Origin: COE1 sp965114465
GTDB taxonomy: Bacteria > Bacillota > Clostridia > Lachnospirales > Lachnospiraceae
Length of the DNA stretch: 26,617 nt
Reading direction: 5' to 3'
Assembly: GCA_965114465.1 (NCBI GenBank)
Contig: CBCOYO010000031.1
Coordinates: 1-26,617 of the forward strand
Shown: positions 17,708 through 24,998 of the stretch, one piece after another
How the letters are laid out: each line of letters starts with the position of its first letter
Numbering within the stretch: the first letter of the stretch is position 1
Program-made: the position numbers and the translations under genes
Notes under the pieces: model-generated
Told to the model about the DNA's origin: nothing
Database searches by the model: none
The model's input: only the letters and a program-made list of their open reading frames with translations

Positions 17708-17764
17708 TAGGCTGAACTGTTACCAGAAATTGTTACTATTTACAGTCCCTTAGGAGATGCAGTT

Positions 17765-18757
17765 ATGGAAAAAACAAGAATTAATGAAATTGCGAATGCC
17801 TTAGAAATATCACCTACTACAGCGTCAAGGGCGCTTTCGGGAAAAGGACGTGTGTCGGAGGATACGAAGCGGCGGATTCGAGAGTATATTATAGCAAACG
17901 GCATTGAACCGAATATTCGACGTAGGGAGAGCGCGTTAAAAAAGACAGGTAATATTCTTGTAACAGTACCACAGGAACATGATTTTGCTTTGCTGCCTTT
18001 TTTTAATGAAACCATTTCCAGTATATACGATTATTTTTCGGTGTATGATTATCAGATATTATATGCAAAGACCAAAGAGGATGATATTAGCGCGCTAAAG
18101 AAAGTTGTGGAACAGCAGAAGGCGGACGGGGTTATCCTTACAAGAATTTTTTCCAATGCACAGGATATTAAATATCTAAAAGAAAAGAAAGTGCCATTTG
18201 TGGCAATTGGCAGTTATGATGATCACAGTGTATATCAAGTGGATGTCGATCAACAGGCAGGATGCCGTGACTTAACTTCTGTGCTGTTGCGTATGGGAAT
18301 AAGGGATATTGCGTTGTTTTGTGCGGATATGACCCATATGGTGACAAAGGGCAGAATGAAAGGATTTTTGCAAGCGTATGAGGAGAATGGGCTGGATTTT
18401 AACCCGTCTATGGTTTTTGACCATGTGGAAAATCCGTTTGTCGTGGAGCGGATTACAGAGGATATGTTAAAGCGCGGCGCTGAATGTATTATATGCATGG
18501 ATGACAATATCTGCATCAGTGTGTTGAATATTCTGCGCAAAAACGGTGTTCAAGTGCCAAAGGATATTAAGATAGCGTCGTTTTATAACAGTCAGGTGTT
18601 AAATGAGTACTATCCGCCGATTAGCTGCGTGGATTTTAATATTAAAGAACTTGGGGCAGTAGCGTCAAAAACGCTTTTGGATATGCTTCTGGGAAAAGAA
18701 GCCGTTCAAAAACGCACACTTGGCTATAATGTAATTTTAAAAGAATCGACAAAATAA
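17765..18757 (+). CDS. LacI family transcriptional regulator of the galactan locus
   Basis: A 330-residue LacI/GalR-type repressor. The N-terminal helix-turn-helix is I-N-E-I-A-N-A-L-E-I-S-P-T-T-A-S-R-A-L-S (6-25). A hinge follows to about residue 60 and then a periplasmic-binding-protein-like sugar-sensing core (NILVTVPQEHDF onward, with A-D-G-V-I-L-T-R-I). It sits between the GH53 and GH42 genes, so it most likely represses this operon until galactose or a galacto-oligosaccharide is present. TTGCGCAA palindromes at 11687-11700 and 11820-11848 are candidate operators. AGGAG precedes ATG 17765. The gap before it is filled by palindromic repeats. The inducer is not deducible. Confidence 0.92.
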   Translation: MEKTRINEIANALEISPTTASRALSGKGRVSEDTKRRIREYIIANGIEPNIRRRESALKKTGNILVTVPQEHDFALLPFFNETISSIYDYFSVYDYQILYAKTKEDDISALKKVVEQQKADGVILTRIFSNAQDIKYLKEKKVPFVAIGSYDDHSVYQVDVDQQAGCRDLTSVLLRMGIRDIALFCADMTHMVTKGRMKGFLQAYEENGLDFNPSMVFDHVENPFVVERITEDMLKRGAECIICMDDNICISVLNILRKNGVQVPKDIKIASFYNSQVLNEYYPPISCVDFNIKELGAVASKTLLDMLLGKEAVQKRTLGYNVILKESTK

Positions 18758-18803
18758 TAATAAGTAACAATGGACTTATTCTTGTTGCTAAATGGAAAGG
18801 AAT

Positions 18804-18907
18804 TATACTGACGACCGTTAAGCGTTTTCAATTTCTGCACAGCCTATATTGCATAAGCGGGCAATACGTGCTGTGCAGAAAGGAAAATCTAATCGTTCGT
18901 GAGTATA
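18804..18907. repeat. 104 bp palindromic element, family A copy 2
   Basis: It starts TATACT and ends AGTATA and is nearly identical to 7430-7533. The main stem is TTTCTGCACAGC against GCTGTGCAGAAA, with the loop hairpin ATTGC/GCAAT. It lies between the LacI stop and the GH42 ribosome site, so it would be in the transcript of both genes if they are co-transcribed. Confidence 0.9.
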
Positions 18908-18927
18908 AAATAAAATAGGAGATAGAA

Positions 18928-20964
18928 ATGAAAGATAGAAAATTTAGAGTATCAGAATTTATACATGGTGCAGACTACAATCCAGATCAATGGCTGGATA
19001 TGCCTGATATTATAGAGGAAGATTTCCGGTTGTTTGCGCCGGCGGGCATGAACAGCGCAACGATTGGCATTTTTTCATGGAATAAGTTTGAGCCGCAGGA
19101 AGAACAGTACAACTTTGCATGGCTGGATCAGATAATGGATCGCATGGCAGATGCCAAAATGAAAGTCATTCTTGCTACGCCTTCGGGCGCGCGTCCGGCA
19201 TGGATGGATAAGAAGTATCCAGAAATCTTGCGTGTTTCGTCAGAAAGAGTGCGTAACTTGCACGGAATACGCCATAATCACTGCTGGCAGTCCCCATATT
19301 ATAGAAAGAAAACACAGCAGATAAACCGGCTTTTGGCAGAGCGTTACGGGAAGCATCCGGCGCTATTTATGTGGCATATCAGCAATGAATACCAAGGAGA
19401 GTGTCACTGTGACCTTTGTCAGAACGCTTTTCGGGATTGGCTGCGGAAAAAATATCACAACGATATCAAGCTGCTGAATCATGAGTGGTGTACCGATGTA
19501 TGGAGTCACGGATTTGGGAGTTTTGATGAGATTGAATCACCTTCTAACCGGGGAGAGCATTTAATTCATGGCATGAATTTGGATTGGAGGCGGTTTGTAA
19601 CGGAGGAAACGCTGGATTTTTTCCTAAATGAGTGTGTACCGCTGCGGGAACTTACGCCGGATATTCCGATTACAACGAATTTTATGGGGCAAAATATGGA
19701 CTTTAACCAGTGGAAACTTGCGCCGTATATGGATATTATGTCGTGGGATTCCTATCCAGAATGGAGTATGGGGCGGCAGCAGGATATGGATGCTGCGATT
19801 GAAGCATCTTTTTGCCATGACCGTTTCCGCTCTATGAAAATGCAGCCATTTTTGGTAATGGAAAGCACGCCCAGTCTGATTAATTGGAGAACCATTAATA
19901 AGTTAAAACGTCCCGGGATGCATGAATTATCTGTAGTGCAGGCAATAGCGCATGGTGCGGACAGCATACAGTATTTTCAATGGAGAAAGTGCCGCGGCGA
20001 GGGGGAAAAACTGCATGGTGCAGTCATAGACCATTATGGAAAGGAAGATACAAGAGTTTTTCAGGAGGTAAGCCGTGTTGGTGAACTTCTAGGAAAAATG
20101 CAGGCAATTGCAGGCAGTGATACGGATTCTAAGGCGGCTGTGCTGTATGACTGGGAAAATAGCTGGGCAATCGAAGACCTGCAAGGCTGGCGCAGTCCGA
20201 GGCTGTATTTAGAAACCGTTTACCAGCATTATAAAGCTCTTCGGAGATTGGGAATTAACGTTGATGTGATTGATGAGGAGACGCCGTTGGATAAGTATCG
20301 CATTGTGGCAGCACCAATGCTGTATATGCTGCGAAGCGGGATTGCCGGGCGGCTGAAACAGTTTGCAGCAAAAGGCGGAAGCCTGATTCTTACATACGGG
20401 ACAGGTGAAGTCAATGAAAATGATCTTTGTTATCTGGGCGGTTTTCCAGCAGAGGGATTAATGGAGCTTGCGGGGCTGCGCGCAGAGGAAATGGATGTGT
20501 TGTGCGATGGCGAATACAATGGAATCCGTTTAGCTGAAAATAATAAGATATATCAAGCAGACAGTTATTGTGAACTAATCCATCCGAAAGAGGGCTGTGA
20601 AGTGCTTGCATTTTATACTGAGGATTTCTATGCGGGAAAAGCGGCTGTAACGCGCAATCAATGGAAAGAGGGTGCTTGCTTCTATATCGCAACAAGACCA
20701 GAGCAGAAGTACCTTGATACATTATATCAACAGATTGCCCAAGAACAGGGAATGGAACGAATGTGGGGGAGTCTGCCGGAGGGGATAGATCTTGCAGTGC
20801 GCAGAACCAAAACGGAGGAATATTATTTTATTATGAATTTTTCCGGTGAATCAGTACAATTGTCATTGCCAAAGCAGTTACAAAATAGCAGCGTTTTTCC
20901 AGACGGCAAAGCGGCAAAGGAAATATATCTTGAAAAGTATGGTTATATTATCTTAAAAAATTAG
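18928..20964 (+). CDS. GH42 beta-galactosidase
   Basis: It releases galactose from short beta-galactosides, here probably the products of GH53 or imported galacto-oligosaccharides. The 678 residues match the GH42 three-domain layout: catalytic barrel (1 to about 390), trimerisation domain, and C-terminal beta domain. The acid/base is E154 (H-I-S-N-E-Y) and the nucleophile E312 (V-M-E-S-T-P-S). Four cysteines, C119, C159, C161 and C164, match the zinc site of Thermus-type GH42 enzymes. There is no signal peptide, so it is cytoplasmic. AGGAGATAGAA gives a good ribosome site for ATG 18928. It closes the galactan cluster. Confidence 0.95.
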   Translation: MKDRKFRVSEFIHGADYNPDQWLDMPDIIEEDFRLFAPAGMNSATIGIFSWNKFEPQEEQYNFAWLDQIMDRMADAKMKVILATPSGARPAWMDKKYPEILRVSSERVRNLHGIRHNHCWQSPYYRKKTQQINRLLAERYGKHPALFMWHISNEYQGECHCDLCQNAFRDWLRKKYHNDIKLLNHEWCTDVWSHGFGSFDEIESPSNRGEHLIHGMNLDWRRFVTEETLDFFLNECVPLRELTPDIPITTNFMGQNMDFNQWKLAPYMDIMSWDSYPEWSMGRQQDMDAAIEASFCHDRFRSMKMQPFLVMESTPSLINWRTINKLKRPGMHELSVVQAIAHGADSIQYFQWRKCRGEGEKLHGAVIDHYGKEDTRVFQEVSRVGELLGKMQAIAGSDTDSKAAVLYDWENSWAIEDLQGWRSPRLYLETVYQHYKALRRLGINVDVIDEETPLDKYRIVAAPMLYMLRSGIAGRLKQFAAKGGSLILTYGTGEVNENDLCYLGGFPAEGLMELAGLRAEEMDVLCDGEYNGIRLAENNKIYQADSYCELIHPKEGCEVLAFYTEDFYAGKAAVTRNQWKEGACFYIATRPEQKYLDTLYQQIAQEQGMERMWGSLPEGIDLAVRRTKTEEYYFIMNFSGESVQLSLPKQLQNSSVFPDGKAAKEIYLEKYGYIILKN

Positions 20965-21004
20965 GTGGAAGGAATAAATATTGGTTATTTTTCAGGCTGT
21001 AGCT

Positions 21005-21032
21005 TTGACTACAAGCCTAAAAGTGATATAAT
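21005..21032 (+). promoter_or_regulatory. Promoter for the Rpn/OLD/MotA-FliG group
   Basis: TTGACT (21005-21010) and TATAAT (21027-21032) are 16 bases apart, the best sigma-A match in this gap. Transcription would start near 21039, giving a leader of about 220 bases that carries the hairpin at 21061-21093 and the 102 bp structured element at 21104-21205. The -35 box overlaps the small stem CAGGCTGTAG/CTACAAGCCT (about 20994-21019). Confidence 0.6.
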
Positions 21033-21060
21033 CGTAACAGGGATGGAGATACAATATAGT

Positions 21061-21093
21061 AATATTGAATGTAATATATAATGATTCAATATT
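21061..21093. repeat. Perfect AT-rich hairpin in the Rpn-operon leader
   Basis: AATATTGAAT (21061-21070) pairs with ATTCAATATT (21084-21093) around a 13-base loop. It precedes the 102 bp structured element by 10 bases. Confidence 0.55.
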
Positions 21094-21103
21094 GAAACAT
21101 TTC

Positions 21104-21205
21104 TATACTGCAAACCGCCAGAATTTACAGTGATGCCGTCCGGAAAGTACATGACTGGCGGTTCGCAGTCTGGTTGTACTGTAAATTTAATCGGTGTGCA
21201 GTATA
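21104..21205. repeat. 102 bp structured element with crossing stems
   Basis: It starts TATACTGC (21104-21111) and ends GCAGTATA (21198-21205), a perfect 8-base outer stem. Inside, AACCGCCAG (21113-21121) pairs with CTGGCGGTT (21155-21163), while AATTTACAGT (21122-21131) pairs with ACTGTAAATT (21178-21187). These two perfect stems cross, so they form a pseudoknot or two alternative folds. The ends and length match the other TATACT/AGTATA elements, but the interior is different. It probably lies in the 5' leader of the Rpn/OLD/MotA-FliG transcript. Confidence 0.85.
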
Positions 21206-21217
21206 AATTATTGTAGG

Positions 21218-21246
21218 TTGTATCAGGAATCGAAAATATGTATAAT
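21218..21246 (+). promoter_or_regulatory. Secondary promoter candidate directly before the Rpn gene
   Basis: TTGTAT (21218-21223) and TATAAT (21241-21246) are 17 bases apart. It would start transcription only about 8 bases before ATG 21261, inside the GGGGAG ribosome site, which makes it less likely than the promoter at 21005. Confidence 0.3.
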
Positions 21247-21260
21247 AATGGGGAGAAAAT

Positions 21261-22067
21261 ATGAAGACACTAGTAGAACAGATGGCTCTAATTCAGAACC
21301 TAAATGTAATAGATGATATATTTTTTCACAAAATTGCTGAAGACCCAGAAGTTTGTGAGGAGATACTGCGCATTATTTTAGAAAAGCCCAAATTAAAGGT
21401 GATACAATGTCAAGTGCAGCGTTTTTTAAGGAATAATGGTGCGCATTCGGTGATATTAGATGCCTTGTGTGAAGTGGATGACGGTGCTGTGGCAAATATT
21501 GAGGTACAGAAAGCGGACGATGATAACCATCAGAAAAGGGTACGTTTTAACCAGTCCAATATAGACACCGTGTTCACAGAAAAAGGTATTAAATATGAGG
21601 AACTTCCAGATGTTTATATGATATTTATTTCTAGATTTGATATATTTGGATATGGAAAAACCGTTTATCATATAGATAGAGTGATACGTGAAAAGGGGAT
21701 TGTGGTAGAGAATGGAGTTCATGAAATTTATGCCAATACTGCTGTTAATGATAAAACACAGATAGCAGAGTTAATGCAATTTTTTAAAACAAGTGTTGGA
21801 ATGAATGAGAAGTTTGCAAAATTATGTGAGAGAGTAAATTATTTTAAGCATGAGAAGGAAGGAGTTAAGATTATGGCGACTTTATTTGATGAATACGTGG
21901 CAGAAGAACGGGCAGAGGAGCGGAAGAAAGGCATTAAAAATATGGTAGAAACTTATTATAAATTCAGTCAGGATTGTTTTGCAGCAAAAGAGGCTGTTAT
22001 GGAAAAATATCCTGATGTAGATGAGCAGTTCATTGATAATATTGTAGAAGAAGTGTACCAGCCATAG
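21261..22067 (+). CDS. Rpn / PD-(D/E)XK nuclease family protein
   Basis: It resembles the recombination-promoting nuclease (Rpn, YhgA-like, 'PD-(D/E)XK nuclease family transposase') proteins that are plentiful in Clostridia. Of 268 residues, the N-terminal F-F-H-K-I-A-E-D-P-E-V segment and the PD-(D/E)XK core with D67, E81 and Q83 (V-I-L-D-A-L then N-I-E-V-Q) are visible. The charged C-terminus (EERAEERKKGIKNMVETYYK) is typical of the family. Known Rpn proteins are DNA endonucleases; E. coli RpnA is calcium-stimulated, and some are tied to phage defence. No transposon ends are attached. GGGGAG is the ribosome site. The OLD-type gene starts 32 bases downstream, which suggests co-transcription and perhaps shared function. 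Confidence 0.85.
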   Translation: MKTLVEQMALIQNLNVIDDIFFHKIAEDPEVCEEILRIILEKPKLKVIQCQVQRFLRNNGAHSVILDALCEVDDGAVANIEVQKADDDNHQKRVRFNQSNIDTVFTEKGIKYEELPDVYMIFISRFDIFGYGKTVYHIDRVIREKGIVVENGVHEIYANTAVNDKTQIAELMQFFKTSVGMNEKFAKLCERVNYFKHEKEGVKIMATLFDEYVAEERAEERKKGIKNMVETYYKFSQDCFAAKEAVMEKYPDVDEQFIDNIVEEVYQP

Positions 22068-22099
22068 GGCAGTTTCTTAGGAACAATAGGAGGAAAGCA

Positions 22100-23950
22100 A
22101 TGCGGATTATAGATATGAGAATCAGTCATTTTAAGTCTATAAAGGAGATGCATATTAAGGATATTGAAAATGCTCTGATTCTTGTCGGGCAGAATAATAC
22201 AGGTAAAACGACAATTTTAGACGCAGTTCGTGCGGTAGGCGGTGTTTATCAGATGAAGCCGGAGGATTATGACAGGGATGGATCGAATATTGAGATTGCG
22301 ATGTCGATTGCTTTTTTTGATAAGGACTTTATTCAAATGCAGCAAAACGGCATAATAAGCAAATACCGTCGTATGGAAGCGTGGAAAAAAGAGTTTTGCA
22401 AAAAGCTGCCCTCCTATTATGATGGCGTGCTGCATTTTGTTTTTATTGCAAACCGTGACGGCAAAGTACGTTATGACGACGGATATCACAAGAATAATCC
22501 ATATATTAAGGAAGTTTTTCCCAAAATCTATTATGTGGACGCAGAACGCAATCTAACTCAGCTTCAGAATGATATTTTGCTTTTGCAGGAGGATGCGCTG
22601 TTAAAGAAAATGCGTACAGACTGCTGTTTATTTGAACAGGCGAAAAAATGTAACCACTGTTTTTCGTGCATCGGACTGATCGACAAAAAAACACCGCAGG
22701 AACTAACGGTATTTGAAACGGCAAAATTGCTTGATTATAAGTTATATCAGTTGAATTTGGATGAATTTTCCAGAAAAATAAACCGCAATTTCCGCAAAAA
22801 TGGCGGTCAGGAATATATTTTGTTTTCTATGAACCGAAATGTGGAGAGCATGCTGACCGTGACTACAGAGATTCTGCACCCTTTACAGCAAGTGACAAGA
22901 CCTTTGGATAAAATGAGCAAAGGAATGCGCAGTATCTATATGTTATCGTTTCTTGAGGTCTGTCTGGAAAATGAAAATCAGATTCCTTGTCTGATTATGA
23001 TTGAAGAACCCGGGATTTTCCTTCATCCGACCCTGCAAAAAACGTCGGGTGATATTTTATATCGTTTGTCAAAGAAAAACCAAGTGATTTTTTCAACGCA
23101 TTCTCCGAATTTGCTGCCCAATTTCAACAGCCGGCAGATACGGCAGATTGTGCAAGACACAAGTGGTTTTTCTGCTGTGCGGGAAAAAACAGATATTAGT
23201 GTGATTTTAGAGGATTTAGGATATACAGCAAACGACTTAATGAATGTCGATTTTGTGTTTATTGTGGAGGGCAAGCAGGATAAAAGCAGGCTTCCGCTTT
23301 TGCTGCGCCATTATTATTCTGAAATGTACAATGCACAGGGGGATTTGTCGCGTGTGGCGATTATAACAACAAACAGTTGTACGAATATAAAAACCTATGC
23401 CAATTTAAAATATATGAATCAGATTTATATTAAAGATCATTTCTTAATGATTCGTGACGGGGATGGGAAAAATCCAGAGGAACTGCGCAGCCAGCTTTGT
23501 CAGTATTATGAGCAGCGAAACAAAGAAGACGTGGACAAATTGCCGCGGGTTCTGCCGAAGAATGTATTAATCCTGCATTATTATTCATTTGAAAATTATT
23601 TTCTCAATCCAAAAGTAATGTATGCCCTTGGGATTATACCGTCCGAGGAGTATTTTTACACGTTTTTTCTGGAAAAATGGAAAGAATATTTACATAAACT
23701 CAAGAGTGGAAAACATCTAATGGAGGTGCTTGGCGGCGACTTGGAAACCGTGGAGGACGTAAAAGTGCATATGGAGGAAATTAAAGTCTATATGCGGGGG
23801 CATAATCTTTTCGATTTGTTCTACGGACGGCTGAAAGCGCAGGAAACGCCGCTTTTAGAACACTATATTCAGCTTGCGCCGAAAGAGGATTTCGCGGATA
23901 TTTTAGAGGCGATTGATGCGTTTATTTATTTTGAGAATCGGAGGAAGTAA
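22100..23950 (+). CDS. OLD-type AAA ATPase with TOPRIM nuclease domain and cysteine cluster
   Basis: A 616-residue ATP-dependent nuclease of the OLD (overcoming lysogenisation defect) type. The ABC-like ATPase half shows Walker A (GQNNTGKTT, 30-38), the signature loop (M-S-K-G-M-R, 272-277), Walker B (L-I-M-I-E-E, 298-303) and the switch histidine H334 (F-S-T-H-S-P). The TOPRIM half has the catalytic glutamate E390 (F-I-V-E-G-K-Q-D) and D453-x-D455 (R-D-G-D), then SFENYFLNP, found in related TOPRIM-end proteins. Inside the ATPase there is an insertion with C175, C176, C184, C187 and C190, which could bind zinc or an Fe-S cluster; I do not know it from standard OLD proteins. OLD proteins act in anti-phage defence (P2 Old; GajA with GajB). 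No UvrD-like helicase is next to it. AGGAGG precedes ATG 22100. Confidence 0.88.
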   Translation: MRIIDMRISHFKSIKEMHIKDIENALILVGQNNTGKTTILDAVRAVGGVYQMKPEDYDRDGSNIEIAMSIAFFDKDFIQMQQNGIISKYRRMEAWKKEFCKKLPSYYDGVLHFVFIANRDGKVRYDDGYHKNNPYIKEVFPKIYYVDAERNLTQLQNDILLLQEDALLKKMRTDCCLFEQAKKCNHCFSCIGLIDKKTPQELTVFETAKLLDYKLYQLNLDEFSRKINRNFRKNGGQEYILFSMNRNVESMLTVTTEILHPLQQVTRPLDKMSKGMRSIYMLSFLEVCLENENQIPCLIMIEEPGIFLHPTLQKTSGDILYRLSKKNQVIFSTHSPNLLPNFNSRQIRQIVQDTSGFSAVREKTDISVILEDLGYTANDLMNVDFVFIVEGKQDKSRLPLLLRHYYSEMYNAQGDLSRVAIITTNSCTNIKTYANLKYMNQIYIKDHFLMIRDGDGKNPEELRSQLCQYYEQRNKEDVDKLPRVLPKNVLILHYYSFENYFLNPKVMYALGIIPSEEYFYTFFLEKWKEYLHKLKSGKHLMEVLGGDLETVEDVKVHMEEIKVYMRGHNLFDLFYGRLKAQETPLLEHYIQLAPKEDFADILEAIDAFIYFENRRK

Positions 23951-24020
23951 TTTTTTTGTGTTAGTCAAACATAATAAGCTATCGAAAAGCCTGTAAATTG
24001 TGGAAAGAGGTAAAAGCAAA

Positions 24021-24866
24021 ATGGAAAAAATAATAGATGATGTGCGCCGTGACGCTGTTGCAAAGTTAAAGAAAGCAACAGATACCAAAAATAAACTGCT
24101 AGAATCCGCAGAACAGATTATAATGCTTGCTGAAACCGCACGGCAGAGAGGCTTGCTGGCATTGGAGGAAATAGTAGAAAATATAGAATCCGACTACGCA
24201 AAACAACTGATTACATTGGTGATAGATGGAACAGATCCTGTTATCATTGCAGAGATTGCGACAAATAAATACTGGACAGATGCGCCAGAGGATGCGCAGG
24301 CTATGGTATATTATATATATCTAAGAGGGATATTGGGAATACAGTCCGGAGAGCATCCTAAGTTATTAGAAAAAATATTACTAAGTCTAATGCCAATAGA
24401 AGTGTGTGAAGAATATAAGGCATGGGCAGACGAGAGAGAAAAGCAATCCCAAATACGCTACGAGAATGCAATAAGAGAAAAGCAATCTCATATTCGCTAC
24501 GAGAACGCAATAACAGAAAAATTCTCGAATATTTCCACCCAATTTAGTTCTGAAATTACGCTGAAAAGCATATCCGATTTAGAAAATCAGTTGCAAATGT
24601 ATCCCAATTCATCAATACAACGGATAGCGCGCGACGTAGATAACCGTACTTGGGCGGTTTGTGTATATGCTTTAAAAGGGGAAAAGCATTGCAAAATGCA
24701 AAGTAAACTACTGGATAATATTAGTAAACGAACAAAAAATATTATAATGGAGGACGTTGTCTTTAACCCTCCGATTAATGAAACAGAAATCTGTGACAGT
24801 ATAGCAAAAATGCTGTCTATTATCCACCAATTACAAAAATCTGGCGAAATATGTAAAGTATATTGA
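24021..24866 (+). CDS. Soluble fusion of MotA cytoplasmic segments with a FliG C-terminal-like domain
   Basis: Function unknown. The 281 residues have no membrane helix or signal. Residues 36-83 (ARQRGLLALEEIVENIES, then L-V-I-D-G-T-D-P) match the cytoplasmic loop of flagellar MotA. Residues 100-124 (GILGIQSGEHPKLLEKIL onward) match the MotA tail, with the MotA helices that normally lie between missing. A charged linker (138-166) contains the 13-residue unit REKQSQIRYENAI twice with one change. Residues 180-277 resemble FliG_C: S-I-Q-R-I-A-R-D-V-D, A-L-K-G, N-I-S-K-R, I-I-M-E-D, then H-Q-L-Q-K-S-G-E-I. K219, R237, E244 and D245 line up with the torque residues K264, R281, D288 and D289 of E. 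coli FliG. ATG 24021 is preferred to GTG 24000. It lies 70 bases after the OLD gene. The last two codons and stop lie in a repeat element. Confidence 0.7.
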   Translation: MEKIIDDVRRDAVAKLKKATDTKNKLLESAEQIIMLAETARQRGLLALEEIVENIESDYAKQLITLVIDGTDPVIIAEIATNKYWTDAPEDAQAMVYYIYLRGILGIQSGEHPKLLEKILLSLMPIEVCEEYKAWADEREKQSQIRYENAIREKQSHIRYENAITEKFSNISTQFSSEITLKSISDLENQLQMYPNSSIQRIARDVDNRTWAVCVYALKGEKHCKMQSKLLDNISKRTKNIIMEDVVFNPPINETEICDSIAKMLSIIHQLQKSGEICKVY

Positions 24867-24962
24867 AAAACGTTAAGATTTTCCAGTTTCTATACAACCC
24901 ATTTTGCACAAGCGGATAATATGTGTTGTGTAGAAAGGAAAATCTAATCGTTTTTGAGTATA
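24859..24962. repeat. 104 bp palindromic element, family A copy 3 (diverged)
   Basis: It starts TATATT and ends AGTATA, and is exactly as long as copies 1 and 2. Its main stem is TTTCTATACAAC against GTTGTGTAGAAA and its outer arms are AAAAACG/CGTTTTT, where copies 1 and 2 have TTTCTGCACAGC/GCTGTGCAGAAA and ACGA/TCGT. The changes are paired, so folding is kept. Its first bases supply the stop codon of the MotA-FliG-like gene. Confidence 0.9.
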
Positions 24963-24998
24963 AGAGAATATTAGGTTAAGAAAGGAACAAACACCATT

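Noticed and set aside
21261..22067. Rpn gene as an active transposon
   Set aside because: The family is often labelled as transposase, but no terminal repeats or target duplications surround this gene alone. The flanking TATACT elements occur throughout the window.
22100..24866. Gabija (GajA-GajB) or Zorya system
   Set aside because: No UvrD-like helicase follows the OLD gene. The MotA-like part lacks membrane helices and there is no ZorB/MotB-type partner, so neither named system fits.
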